A DNA stretch of 15,632 nucleotides from Clostridia bacterium (GTDB lineage: Bacteria > Bacillota > Clostridia > Oscillospirales > CAG-272): NCBI GenBank assembly GCA_017386965.1, contig JAFOGE010000022.1, positions 1 to 15,632 of the forward strand, in the 5' to 3' direction. The notes beneath the pieces were generated by a model that had not been told where the DNA came from, made no database searches, and saw nothing but the letters and a program-made list of their open reading frames with translations. The position numbers and the translations under genes are program-made. This document shows, in pieces, positions 1 through 6,318 of this stretch (the stretch's first letter is position 1; every line of letters starts with the position of its first letter).

Positions 1-1402
1 GCAGACCTGCACCGGTGATGCGCACGAACTGACCCGTTGCCTTCAAGGTTTCAATGTCGGGTGCGCCGCAGTAACCCATACCCGAACGAAGACCTCCCAT
101 CAGCTGATAAACTGTGTCAGCAACGCTCCCCTTGTAAGGAACGCGGCCCTCGACTCCCTCGGGAACCAGCTTCTTGTTGTTCTCCTGGAAGTAACGGTCC
201 TTGGAGCCGTTCTCCATCGCAGCGATGGAGCCCATGCCGCGGTAGACCTTGAAGCGTCTGCCCTGGTAAAGCTCCTCTTCTCCGGGGCTTTCATGGCAGC
301 CGGCCAGAAGCGAGCCGATCATGATGACGTTCGCGCCTGCGGCAATCGCCTTGGTCATATCGCCGGAATACTTGATACCGCCGTCGGCAATCACGGGAAT
401 GTTATACTTTGCAGCCTCCTCGGCAGCGTCATAGATCGCGGTGATCTGGGGTACGCCGATACCCGCAACGATACGGGTGGTACAAATCGAACCGGGGCCG
501 ATACCAACCTTGATGGCATCCGCACCTGCGGCGATCAGATCGTGTGCTGCAGCGGCCGTGGCGATGTTGCCCGCAACGATCTGCGCTTCGGGATAGGCCT
601 CCTTGACAGCAGAAAGGCTGCGGATAATGTTGGCAGAATGTCCGTGCGCGGAATCGAGCAGGAGGAAGTCCACGCCTGCGTCGAGCAAAGCACCTGCGCG
701 GTCAACCACGTCCTTCGTTACACCGATCGCCGCACCGCAAAGCAAACGTCCGTTGGAATCCTTTGCGGAGTTGGGATACTTGGTTGCCTTTTCAATATCC
801 TTGATGGTGATGAGTCCGCGAAGGATGCCCTTCTTGTCCACGATCGGGAGCTTCTCGATGCGGTGGTGACGCAGGATCTCCTGCGCCTGAACCAGATCGG
901 TTCCCTCGGGAGCCGTGACAAGGTTCTCCTTCGTCATGACCTCGCTGATCTTTACGTTGAAATCAACCATGAAGCGCATATCGCGGTTGGTAATGATACC
1001 GACCAGCTTCTTGTTCTCGTCACAGATCGGAACACCGGAGATGCGGAACTTGTGCATGAGGTTTTCCGCCTCATATACATAGCTATCCGGGTGCAGGAAG
1101 ATCGGATTGGTAATGACACCGTTTTCGCTTCTCTTTACGCGGTCAACCATTTCCGCCTGGCGGTCGATACTCATGTTCTTATGAATCGTTCCGACACCGC
1201 CCTCACGTGCCATGGCAATCGCCATTTCGGCCTCGGTAACGGTATCCATTGCCGAGCTCATCAAGGGAATGTTAAGGGTGATGCGGTTGGTCAGGCGCGT
1301 TTTGAGGCTGATGTCCGCGGGAAGTACCTCGCTTTTTGCGGGAATCAGCAAAACATCGTCAAAGGTCAGACCTTCTTTCAGAAATTTTTCATTGAAGTTC
1401 AT
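1..1402 (-). CDS. guaB: IMP dehydrogenase, 3' end cut by window edge
   Basis: Cytosolic enzyme that oxidises IMP to XMP with NAD+, the committed step of GMP synthesis. 467 codons are visible; the family is usually about 485-490 residues, so only some 20 C-terminal residues lie outside. Seen in the translation: N-terminal LTFDDVLLIPAKSEV (about residues 12-26); two CBS modules between about 95 and 205 (FRISGVPICDENKKLVGI and HRIEKLPIVDKKGILRGL); the catalytic loop GPGSICTTR with the nucleophile Cys at about residue 307; DGGIKYSGDMTKAIAAGA for IMP phosphate binding; and the mobile flap around YFQENNKKLVPEGVEGRVPYKG (flap Arg present). The start is ATG at 1400-1402, preceded by AAGGAG with 7-nt spacing. 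It has its own consensus promoter, so it is probably transcribed separately from the upstream lnt. The family assignment is secure. Confidence 0.97.
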   Translation of the reverse strand, partial: MNFNEKFLKEGLTFDDVLLIPAKSEVLPADISLKTRLTNRITLNIPLMSSAMDTVTEAEMAIAMAREGGVGTIHKNMSIDRQAEMVDRVKRSENGVITNPIFLHPDSYVYEAENLMHKFRISGVPICDENKKLVGIITNRDMRFMVDFNVKISEVMTKENLVTAPEGTDLVQAQEILRHHRIEKLPIVDKKGILRGLITIKDIEKATKYPNSAKDSNGRLLCGAAIGVTKDVVDRAGALLDAGVDFLLLDSAHGHSANIIRSLSAVKEAYPEAQIVAGNIATAAAAHDLIAAGADAIKVGIGPGSICTTRIVAGIGVPQITAIYDAAEEAAKYNIPVIADGGIKYSGDMTKAIAAGANVIMIGSLLAGCHESPGEEELYQGRRFKVYRGMGSIAAMENGSKDRYFQENNKKLVPEGVEGRVPYKGSVADTVYQLMGGLRSGMGYCGAPDIETLKATGQFVRITGAGL

Positions 1403-1434
1403 AGCTTCATCTCCTTGCCCGATATATTTTTTAC

Positions 1435-1463
1435 ATTATAGCAAAACTTTCTTCTCTTGTCAA
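1435..1463 (-). promoter_or_regulatory. Consensus sigma-A promoter of guaB
   Basis: Read on the minus strand, -35 TTGACA (1458-1463) and -10 TATAAT (1435-1440) are separated by exactly 17 bp. Both hexamers match the consensus perfectly. The predicted transcript starts near 1428, giving a leader of roughly 25 nt, too short for a riboswitch. Such a strong promoter fits constitutive high guaB expression. Confidence 0.9.
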
Positions 1464-1504
1464 CAGAAAATCCCGTTTTTCGGATAAAGAAATTCAAACA
1501 ATTA

Positions 1505-3094
1505 TTAGAAATATTTATAGTTGTGCGCGATTGTTCTCTTGCGTGTCGAAAAGCCGATGAACAAAAGAAGCAGATAAAAGGCTGCACAGAGCCAAACGAA
1601 CAAATTTCCTACGGCGGTGTAAAGAGTCCCTGCCCCCTTCGCGGAAAGGGATCCCGCAAGGTACCCTTCGGTGAGTGGCGGAAGGAAGTCCACGACCTCG
1701 CCTCGCTTTGTGATCAATCCGGAAATTCCAGTGTTGGCGGCACGCGCTACCGGGAGCCCCGTTTCGATCGCGCGCAGGCGCGCCTGCGAAAAGTGCATAT
1801 AGACGGCTGCCGAATCCCGGAACCAGGAATCGTTCGTTCCAAGCGCGATCAGGTCTGCGCCGTCCCGTGCGGCATCCAGGGCCAGAAGCTCGTAAATCGA
1901 ATCAAAGCAGATCAATCCGCCAATCTTGCTTTCTCCCACGGAAAAAAGATTGGAATCCGTTCCCGCCGTCAGATCCTCCTCCAGCATGGAGATCTCGGTC
2001 AGGAAAGGAAGAAAAATCGTAAAGAGCGAGCGCATCGGAACGTATTCCCCAAAAGGGACCAGATGTCTTTTTGCATAGATCTCCTCGTGGATTCGGCCAT
2101 CCGGGTCAACCTGGTAGATGGCATTGTATTCCTTTCCGTCCGTCTTACAAATGGCACCTACAAGAAGGGTGACCTCACATTCAACGGCCAACTCAGAAAG
2201 ATACGTTTGGTAAGCCTGATTCTGATTCAGAGGATATGGGATCGCGGTTTCGGACCAAACGATGATCTCCGCTCCCTCCTGCGCCGCCGCTCTTGTCAGC
2301 CTTGCGTGAATCTCCTTGGTTTTTGCGCCGGTAGAAGAATCCCATTTCTCATGAGAGTCGATGTTCCCTTGAATCACAGCGACTTGGATGGACTCCTCCT
2401 TCTCCGGGATAGAAAGGCGAACCGCTCCAAAAACCAACATAGAACCTACACTTGCGATTGCCAGCGTGCCGCATAAGGTGGCACGGGCACGGTAGAGTAC
2501 GGCATACGCCAAAAGTCCGTTGACCAAGAGGATCATGAAGCTGACAAAATAGGAGCCAAGAAGGGATGCACCTTGAAGGATCGGCAGACACTCGATTTGT
2601 CCAAGACAAAGCCTTCCCCAAGGAACACCGGTCCATCCGACTGTGGAGGACCATTCAAACAAGGTCCAGAGTGCGGCAAAAGCGAACGGCCGTACGAGCG
2701 GATGGCGCTCATAGATTCCCGTTTGTCCCAGCAGGCGGTAAAAAAGGAACACCAATCCTCCCAAAATCGCCTGCAAGAGCGAAAGCCCAATCCATCCCGC
2801 AAGAACCACGCCGATCGAGGAAGCATTGCTAAGGCCTGCAAAGTCCAACGGATAAAGATTGAAAAACCAATGGTAGATCACAAGATAGTACGCAAGAACC
2901 GTCAGAAATCCGTAGCCGTACATGCGGCGAGCGGAAAGCGTGGAATCTTCCCCAAGCCGGTAGATTCCGATCATCATGGGGATCATGGTCAGCCACTGTA
3001 AAAAGCCCAGCTGCGGAAGAACAAGTGTCACCCCTGTCAACGCTCCTCCCAGAGCCATCCAGAGCAGCTGCTTTCTTTGATACGATCGCGTCAC
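1505..3094 (-). CDS. lnt: Apolipoprotein N-acyltransferase (Lnt, CN-hydrolase family)
   Basis: Integral membrane enzyme that transfers an acyl chain from phospholipid to the alpha-amino group of the diacylglyceryl-Cys of lipoproteins, the last step of lipoprotein maturation. With the GTG start chosen here it has 529 aa (E. coli Lnt is about 512). Several hydrophobic segments fill the first ~230 residues, followed by a nitrilase-fold domain and one C-terminal membrane helix (NLFVWLCAAFYLLLLFIGF). The catalytic triad is visible: Glu282 in IIVWSETAIPYP, Lys342 in YAKRHLVPFGEYVP and Cys396 in GGLICFDSIYE. The start is GTG at 3092-3094, preceded by GAGGAGGAGG at 6 nt. An in-frame ATG at 3134-3136 would overlap the upstream gene by 8 nt but has no Shine-Dalgarno sequence. 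It lies 34 nt downstream of the pseudouridine synthase gene and is probably co-transcribed with it. Confidence 0.93.
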   Translation of the reverse strand: MTRSYQRKQLLWMALGGALTGVTLVLPQLGFLQWLTMIPMMIGIYRLGEDSTLSARRMYGYGFLTVLAYYLVIYHWFFNLYPLDFAGLSNASSIGVVLAGWIGLSLLQAILGGLVFLFYRLLGQTGIYERHPLVRPFAFAALWTLFEWSSTVGWTGVPWGRLCLGQIECLPILQGASLLGSYFVSFMILLVNGLLAYAVLYRARATLCGTLAIASVGSMLVFGAVRLSIPEKEESIQVAVIQGNIDSHEKWDSSTGAKTKEIHARLTRAAAQEGAEIIVWSETAIPYPLNQNQAYQTYLSELAVECEVTLLVGAICKTDGKEYNAIYQVDPDGRIHEEIYAKRHLVPFGEYVPMRSLFTIFLPFLTEISMLEEDLTAGTDSNLFSVGESKIGGLICFDSIYELLALDAARDGADLIALGTNDSWFRDSAAVYMHFSQARLRAIETGLPVARAANTGISGLITKRGEVVDFLPPLTEGYLAGSLSAKGAGTLYTAVGNLFVWLCAAFYLLLLFIGFSTRKRTIAHNYKYF

Positions 3095-3099
3095 GGTAT

Positions 3100-3110
3100 C
3101 CCTCCTCCTC
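3100..3110 (-). promoter_or_regulatory. Strong RBS that fixes the GTG start of lnt
   Basis: On the minus strand, GAGGAGGAGG ends 6 nt before GTG at 3092-3094. No comparable sequence precedes the in-frame ATG at 3134-3136 or the further upstream ATG at 3200-3202, so the GTG is the best-supported start. Confidence 0.8.
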
Positions 3111-3128
3111 TTGCATTTTTTGATCTCC

Positions 3129-4115
3129 TCACGCATGGGAGGAGGTGTTTTCTTCTGGGTAAAAATCCTTTCGGAACCAGATCTCCCCGAGATCCAGTTC
3201 AAACTGTTTTCCGTTCAGATACTCCAATGCACCGCCGTCCTCGCGAAACGCGAATTGCAAGCGGAATGCATAAAGAGCCTGATATTTGAATCCTTTTTCT
3301 CTGTCCTGTCGGTTGATACCGTATTTTCCGTCCCCGACCAAGGGATGCCCGATATGAGCCATATGCGCACGGATCTGATGGGTCCTTCCCGTTACCAGCT
3401 CCACCTCCAGGAGGGATTTGCCGTTGCGCTCACGCAGAACACGGTATTTTGTAATGATCTCCTTGAAGCCTGTGCGGCGTTGATCGGAGATCTCCACGAG
3501 ATTTCTCTCACTGTCCTTGCGCAGCCATCCATGCAGGGTTGCCTCTCTTGCCTTTGGACATCCGTGAACGGCACAAAGATAGAATTTGCGCACCTCATCC
3601 TGTCGGATTTTCTCGTTCATAATGCGAAGCGCCTCTGCGTTCTTTGCGGCAATCACGATCCCGCCCGTGTTTCGGTCAATGCGATTGCAGAGAGCGGGAG
3701 CAAAGGATTGCTCCGACTCCGGGTCGTAATCTCCCTTTTGCGCGAGATATGCCTTGACGTGCATGATCAGAGTGTTCTCTCCTGCGTCGCTGTCCTCATG
3801 AACCAGTACACCGGGACGCTTATTGAGCAGAAGGATGTTTTCGTCCTCATACAGAATGTTGATCTTCGGTTGAATGCGGAACAAGGCAGCCTGATCCGAT
3901 TCAGGAGAAGCAAAGAACTCCTCCCGGATGAAGAGCTGGATCTCGTCCCCCTGGCAAAGCATATAGCTCTGCTGCGTGCGGGCGCGGTTGACCTTGATCT
4001 TCTTGGTTCGAATGTACTTGTACATCAACGACATGGGCAGTCCCTTTACTGCCTTGGACAAAAATTTATCCAAGCGCTGTCCGGCATCGTTGCGTCCTAC
4101 GGTAATTGATCTCAT
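3129..4115 (-). CDS. RluA-family 23S rRNA pseudouridine synthase (RluC/RluD-like)
   Basis: Cytosolic enzyme expected to isomerise specific uridines to pseudouridine in large-subunit rRNA; the exact target cannot be read from sequence. 328 aa. An N-terminal S4 RNA-binding domain begins at GQRLDKFLSKAVKGLP (residues 12-27). The catalytic domain has LLNKRPGVLVHE (96-107); the signature NRIDRNTGG (144-152) with the catalytic Asp147, where the usual His of HRLD is Asn; and GRTHQIRAHMAHIGHPLVGD (243-262). The start is ATG at 4113-4115: an in-frame TAA lies two codons upstream, so no earlier start is possible. Unusually, no Shine-Dalgarno sequence precedes it; a long hairpin sits there instead. It lies between upp and lnt on the same strand. 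A RluD-type gene next to a lipoprotein-processing gene recalls the common lspA-rluD pairing in Firmicutes. Confidence 0.93.
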   Translation of the reverse strand: MRSITVGRNDAGQRLDKFLSKAVKGLPMSLMYKYIRTKKIKVNRARTQQSYMLCQGDEIQLFIREEFFASPESDQAALFRIQPKINILYEDENILLLNKRPGVLVHEDSDAGENTLIMHVKAYLAQKGDYDPESEQSFAPALCNRIDRNTGGIVIAAKNAEALRIMNEKIRQDEVRKFYLCAVHGCPKAREATLHGWLRKDSERNLVEISDQRRTGFKEIITKYRVLRERNGKSLLEVELVTGRTHQIRAHMAHIGHPLVGDGKYGINRQDREKGFKYQALYAFRLQFAFREDGGALEYLNGKQFELDLGEIWFRKDFYPEENTSSHA

Positions 4116-4123
4116 ATATTAAC

Positions 4124-4161
4124 AATGGGAACTGCCGACCGTTCGGTGCGGCAGTCCCATT
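4124..4161 (-). terminator. Long hairpin between upp and the pseudouridine synthase gene
   Basis: Inverted repeat: arm AATGGGAACTGCCG (4124-4137) pairs with CGGCAGTCCCATT (4149-4161) with one bulged base, and ACC/GGT can extend the stem inward. On the minus strand it begins 12 nt after the upp stop. It is followed by only a broken T-tract (TTGTTAATAT), so it may be a weak terminator for upp, an mRNA 3'-end stabiliser, or a leader structure of the next gene. Confidence 0.6.
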
Positions 4162-4173
4162 CTCCTTACTGTT

Positions 4174-4803
4174 TTAGAGCGTTCCGAAAATGCGGTCACC
4201 GGCATCGCCGAGACCGGGAAGGATGTAGGCATGCTCATTCAAGCATTCATCAAGCGCAGCGGTATAGATATCCACATCGGGATGAGCATCCTGAAGGCGC
4301 TTAACGCCCTCCGGAGAGGATACCAGACAAAGAAAACGGATCTGCTTGCATCCCCGTTTTTTCAGCATGGAGATCGCGTCTGCTGCAGAACCTCCCGTTG
4401 CCAGCATCGGATCTACAAGGATGACGATGCGATCCTGAATGTCCGGCGGGAGCTTGCAATAGTATTCCACAGGCTCATGCGTTTTTTCATCGCGGTAAAG
4501 TCCGATATGTCCAACCTTTGCAACGGGAATCAGGCGCAAAAGCCCATCCACCATGCCAAGTCCTGCACGCAGAATGGGAACGATGGCCAGCTTTTTCCCG
4601 GAAATCATCTTGGCCTTCATTTTGGTCAAGGGCGTTTCGATCGTTACCTCGCCAAGCGGAAGATCGCGCGTCAGCTCATAGCCCATCAGCATAGCGATCT
4701 CCTCCAGCAGCTCACGGAAGTCCTTGGAGCCTGTCTTCTTGTTTCTCATAATGGAGAGCTTATGGGTAATTAAGGGATGATCCAGAATATGCAGATTGCT
4801 CAT
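4174..4803 (-). CDS. upp: Uracil phosphoribosyltransferase
   Basis: Pyrimidine salvage enzyme in the cytosol: uracil plus PRPP gives UMP plus pyrophosphate. 209 aa, the normal family length. Diagnostic motifs are the PRPP-binding loop VILVDPMLATGGSA (127-140), LAIVPILRAGLGMVDG (72-87), and the C-terminal uracil-binding segment YILPGLGDAGDRIFGTL (193-209). The start ATG at 4801-4803 is preceded by AAGGAG at 9 nt. It is transcribed from its own promoter, divergent from mtaB. No uracil permease gene lies beside it here. Confidence 0.98.
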   Translation of the reverse strand: MSNLHILDHPLITHKLSIMRNKKTGSKDFRELLEEIAMLMGYELTRDLPLGEVTIETPLTKMKAKMISGKKLAIVPILRAGLGMVDGLLRLIPVAKVGHIGLYRDEKTHEPVEYYCKLPPDIQDRIVILVDPMLATGGSAADAISMLKKRGCKQIRFLCLVSSPEGVKRLQDAHPDVDIYTAALDECLNEHAYILPGLGDAGDRIFGTL

Positions 4804-4841
4804 CGGTAAAATCTCCTTCTCGATTTTTTCGTGCTACGGAT

Positions 4842-4870
4842 ATTATACAACGGTTTTAGTCGATTTTCAA
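4842..4870 (-). promoter_or_regulatory. Sigma-A promoter of upp
   Basis: On the minus strand, -35 TTGAAA (4865-4870) and -10 TATAAT (4842-4847) are separated by 17 bp. The predicted start near 4835 gives a leader of about 30 nt. It is placed back to back with the mtaB promoter in the 165-bp intergenic region. Confidence 0.82.
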
Positions 4871-4911
4871 GTGAATTTTGTAAAATTCATGATTATTTTT
4901 GAAGCAAGTCA

Positions 4912-4940
4912 TTTACTTTTTTCAGATTCCATGGTAAAAT
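4912..4940 (+). promoter_or_regulatory. Probable sigma-A promoter of mtaB
   Basis: -35 TTTACT (4912-4917) and -10 TAAAAT (4935-4940) have a 17-bp spacer. Both hexamers deviate from consensus, so this is a weaker promoter than those of upp and guaB. It lies about 20 bp before the AAGGAGG of mtaB. Confidence 0.6.
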
Positions 4941-4968
4941 AAAACCAACACCGTCGCAAGGAGGCCCT

Positions 4969-6318
4969 ATGAAGCATTTCGGCAAAACCGTTGGCATCTA
5001 TACTTTGGGTTGCAAAGTCAATCAATACGAATCCGAGGCACTCGCAGAGGCCTTTTCGGCACAGGGATTCTCGGTACAATCCCCCTCTCTCCCGTGTGAT
5101 ATCTACATCATCAACACCTGCACCGTCACTGCGGAATCCGATCGCAAGGCTAAGCAGTTTATTCGGCGCGCCATCCATCAAAATCCCCTCGCATACGTTC
5201 TGGTAACCGGATGCCTTTCCCAAACCCAGCCCTCGGCAGTTGCCGCGATTGCGGGCGTGGATTTCGTTTGCGGAAATTCAGAGAAGCTCTCGATCGTTCA
5301 GGAGGCCATTCGTCTGACGGAGTTGGGCAAGAAGCCGGAGAAAGCGAAGATATCGGTGGATGCCCCCGATGAGAAGGGCTTTGAACCAATGTGCATCAAG
5401 CACTTTGATAGGACCCGTGCCTACGTGAAAATCGAGGACGGATGTGAGAATCACTGCTCCTATTGCATCATTCCCACCGCGCGCGGCAAGGTGCGGTCCA
5501 AGCCTCCACAGGAGGTGATCGCAGAGGTTCGCGCTCTGTGTGATGCAGGATGCCGCGAGGTGGTTCTCACCGGGATCGAAACAGCCTCCTACGGGCGGGA
5601 CCTCGACCGTTACTCCCTGGCAGATCTTCTGGAGGAGATCGACCGCATCCCGGGCATTGGTCGCGTACGCCTCGGCTCCCTTGACCCCTCCCTGATGAAG
5701 CAGGATTTTGTGGATCGGATCGCCCGTCTATCCTCTCTTGCGCATCATTTTCACATCTCCATGCAAAGCGGATCGGATCGGATCCTAGCTCTGATGAAGC
5801 GAAAATACAATCACAAAATGGCTTTGGAGGGCATGGAACGCTTACGCCGTGCCATGCCGGACGTACAGCTTACCACGGATATGATCGTAGGCTTCCCCGG
5901 AGAAACCGAGCAGGATTTTCAGGACTCCGTTTCCCTCGCGCAGGAGGCTGGATTTCTGATGATTCACGTCTTCCCCTATTCGGGGCGCAACGGCACTCCT
6001 GCCGCAACCATGCCGGGACAAATCGCAGCAGCTGAGAAAAAGCGTCGCGTTGCTCTGCTCTCCGACTGCGCCGCAAGGATGCGGAGGGAGATCCTGGCAA
6101 GCATGGTAGGACACACCTTTGAAGTCTTGTTTGAAACCGACGAAAAAGGCTTCTCGCACGGACATACCGCTCATTTTATCGAGGTGCATTGTCCGTCCGA
6201 ATCCCCCCTGCAAGGAAAGCTCCTCCCCGTTTGCATCACCGACTACAACGGAGATGCCTGCATCGGGAGGATCGCGCCTCCAAAGGACCAACAAGGAGAA
6301 ATCAACCATGAAATTTAA
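4969..6318 (+). CDS. mtaB: tRNA t6A37 C2-methylthiotransferase MtaB (radical SAM)
   Basis: Radical SAM enzyme that methylthiolates N6-threonylcarbamoyladenosine at position 37 of ANN-decoding tRNAs to give ms2t6A. 449 aa. The N-terminal MTTase domain carries three likely cluster ligands: Cys15 in YTLGCKVNQYE, Cys51 in INTCTVTAESDRK and Cys82 in VTGCLSQ. The radical SAM CxxxCxxC motif is GCENHCSYCIIP (Cys159, Cys163, Cys166). A TRAM-like RNA-binding segment follows at the C-terminus (about 380-440). The LGCKVNQYE form of the first motif is typical of MtaB rather than MiaB or RimO. The start is ATG with AAGGAGG just upstream. Its last 11 nt overlap the next ORF, implying translational coupling. 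Enzymes that help make its t6A substrate (tsaE, tsaB) lie 2.5 kb downstream on the same strand. Confidence 0.95.
   Translation: MKHFGKTVGIYTLGCKVNQYESEALAEAFSAQGFSVQSPSLPCDIYIINTCTVTAESDRKAKQFIRRAIHQNPLAYVLVTGCLSQTQPSAVAAIAGVDFVCGNSEKLSIVQEAIRLTELGKKPEKAKISVDAPDEKGFEPMCIKHFDRTRAYVKIEDGCENHCSYCIIPTARGKVRSKPPQEVIAEVRALCDAGCREVVLTGIETASYGRDLDRYSLADLLEEIDRIPGIGRVRLGSLDPSLMKQDFVDRIARLSSLAHHFHISMQSGSDRILALMKRKYNHKMALEGMERLRRAMPDVQLTTDMIVGFPGETEQDFQDSVSLAQEAGFLMIHVFPYSGRNGTPAATMPGQIAAAEKKRRVALLSDCAARMRREILASMVGHTFEVLFETDEKGFSHGHTAHFIEVHCPSESPLQGKLLPVCITDYNGDACIGRIAPPKDQQGEINHEI

Noticed and set aside
293..1441. 382-codon open frame on the plus strand opposite guaB
   Set aside because: It is antisense to an unmistakable IMP dehydrogenase, has no recognisable motif, and arises from codon bias of the real gene.
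1464..1504. Small hairpin ATCCG/CGGGAT followed by TTTT after lnt (minus strand)
   Set aside because: The stem has only 4-5 bp with a bulge; too weak to call a terminator.
1403..1504. Purine or other riboswitch upstream of guaB
   Set aside because: The consensus promoter leaves only about 25 nt of leader, too short for an aptamer.
1457..2476. 339-codon plus-strand frame opposite lnt
   Set aside because: It is antisense to lnt, whose catalytic triad is clear, and has no family features of its own.
3111..4109. 332-codon plus-strand frame opposite the pseudouridine synthase
   Set aside because: It mirrors almost exactly a gene with clear S4 and RluA motifs, so it is a shadow.
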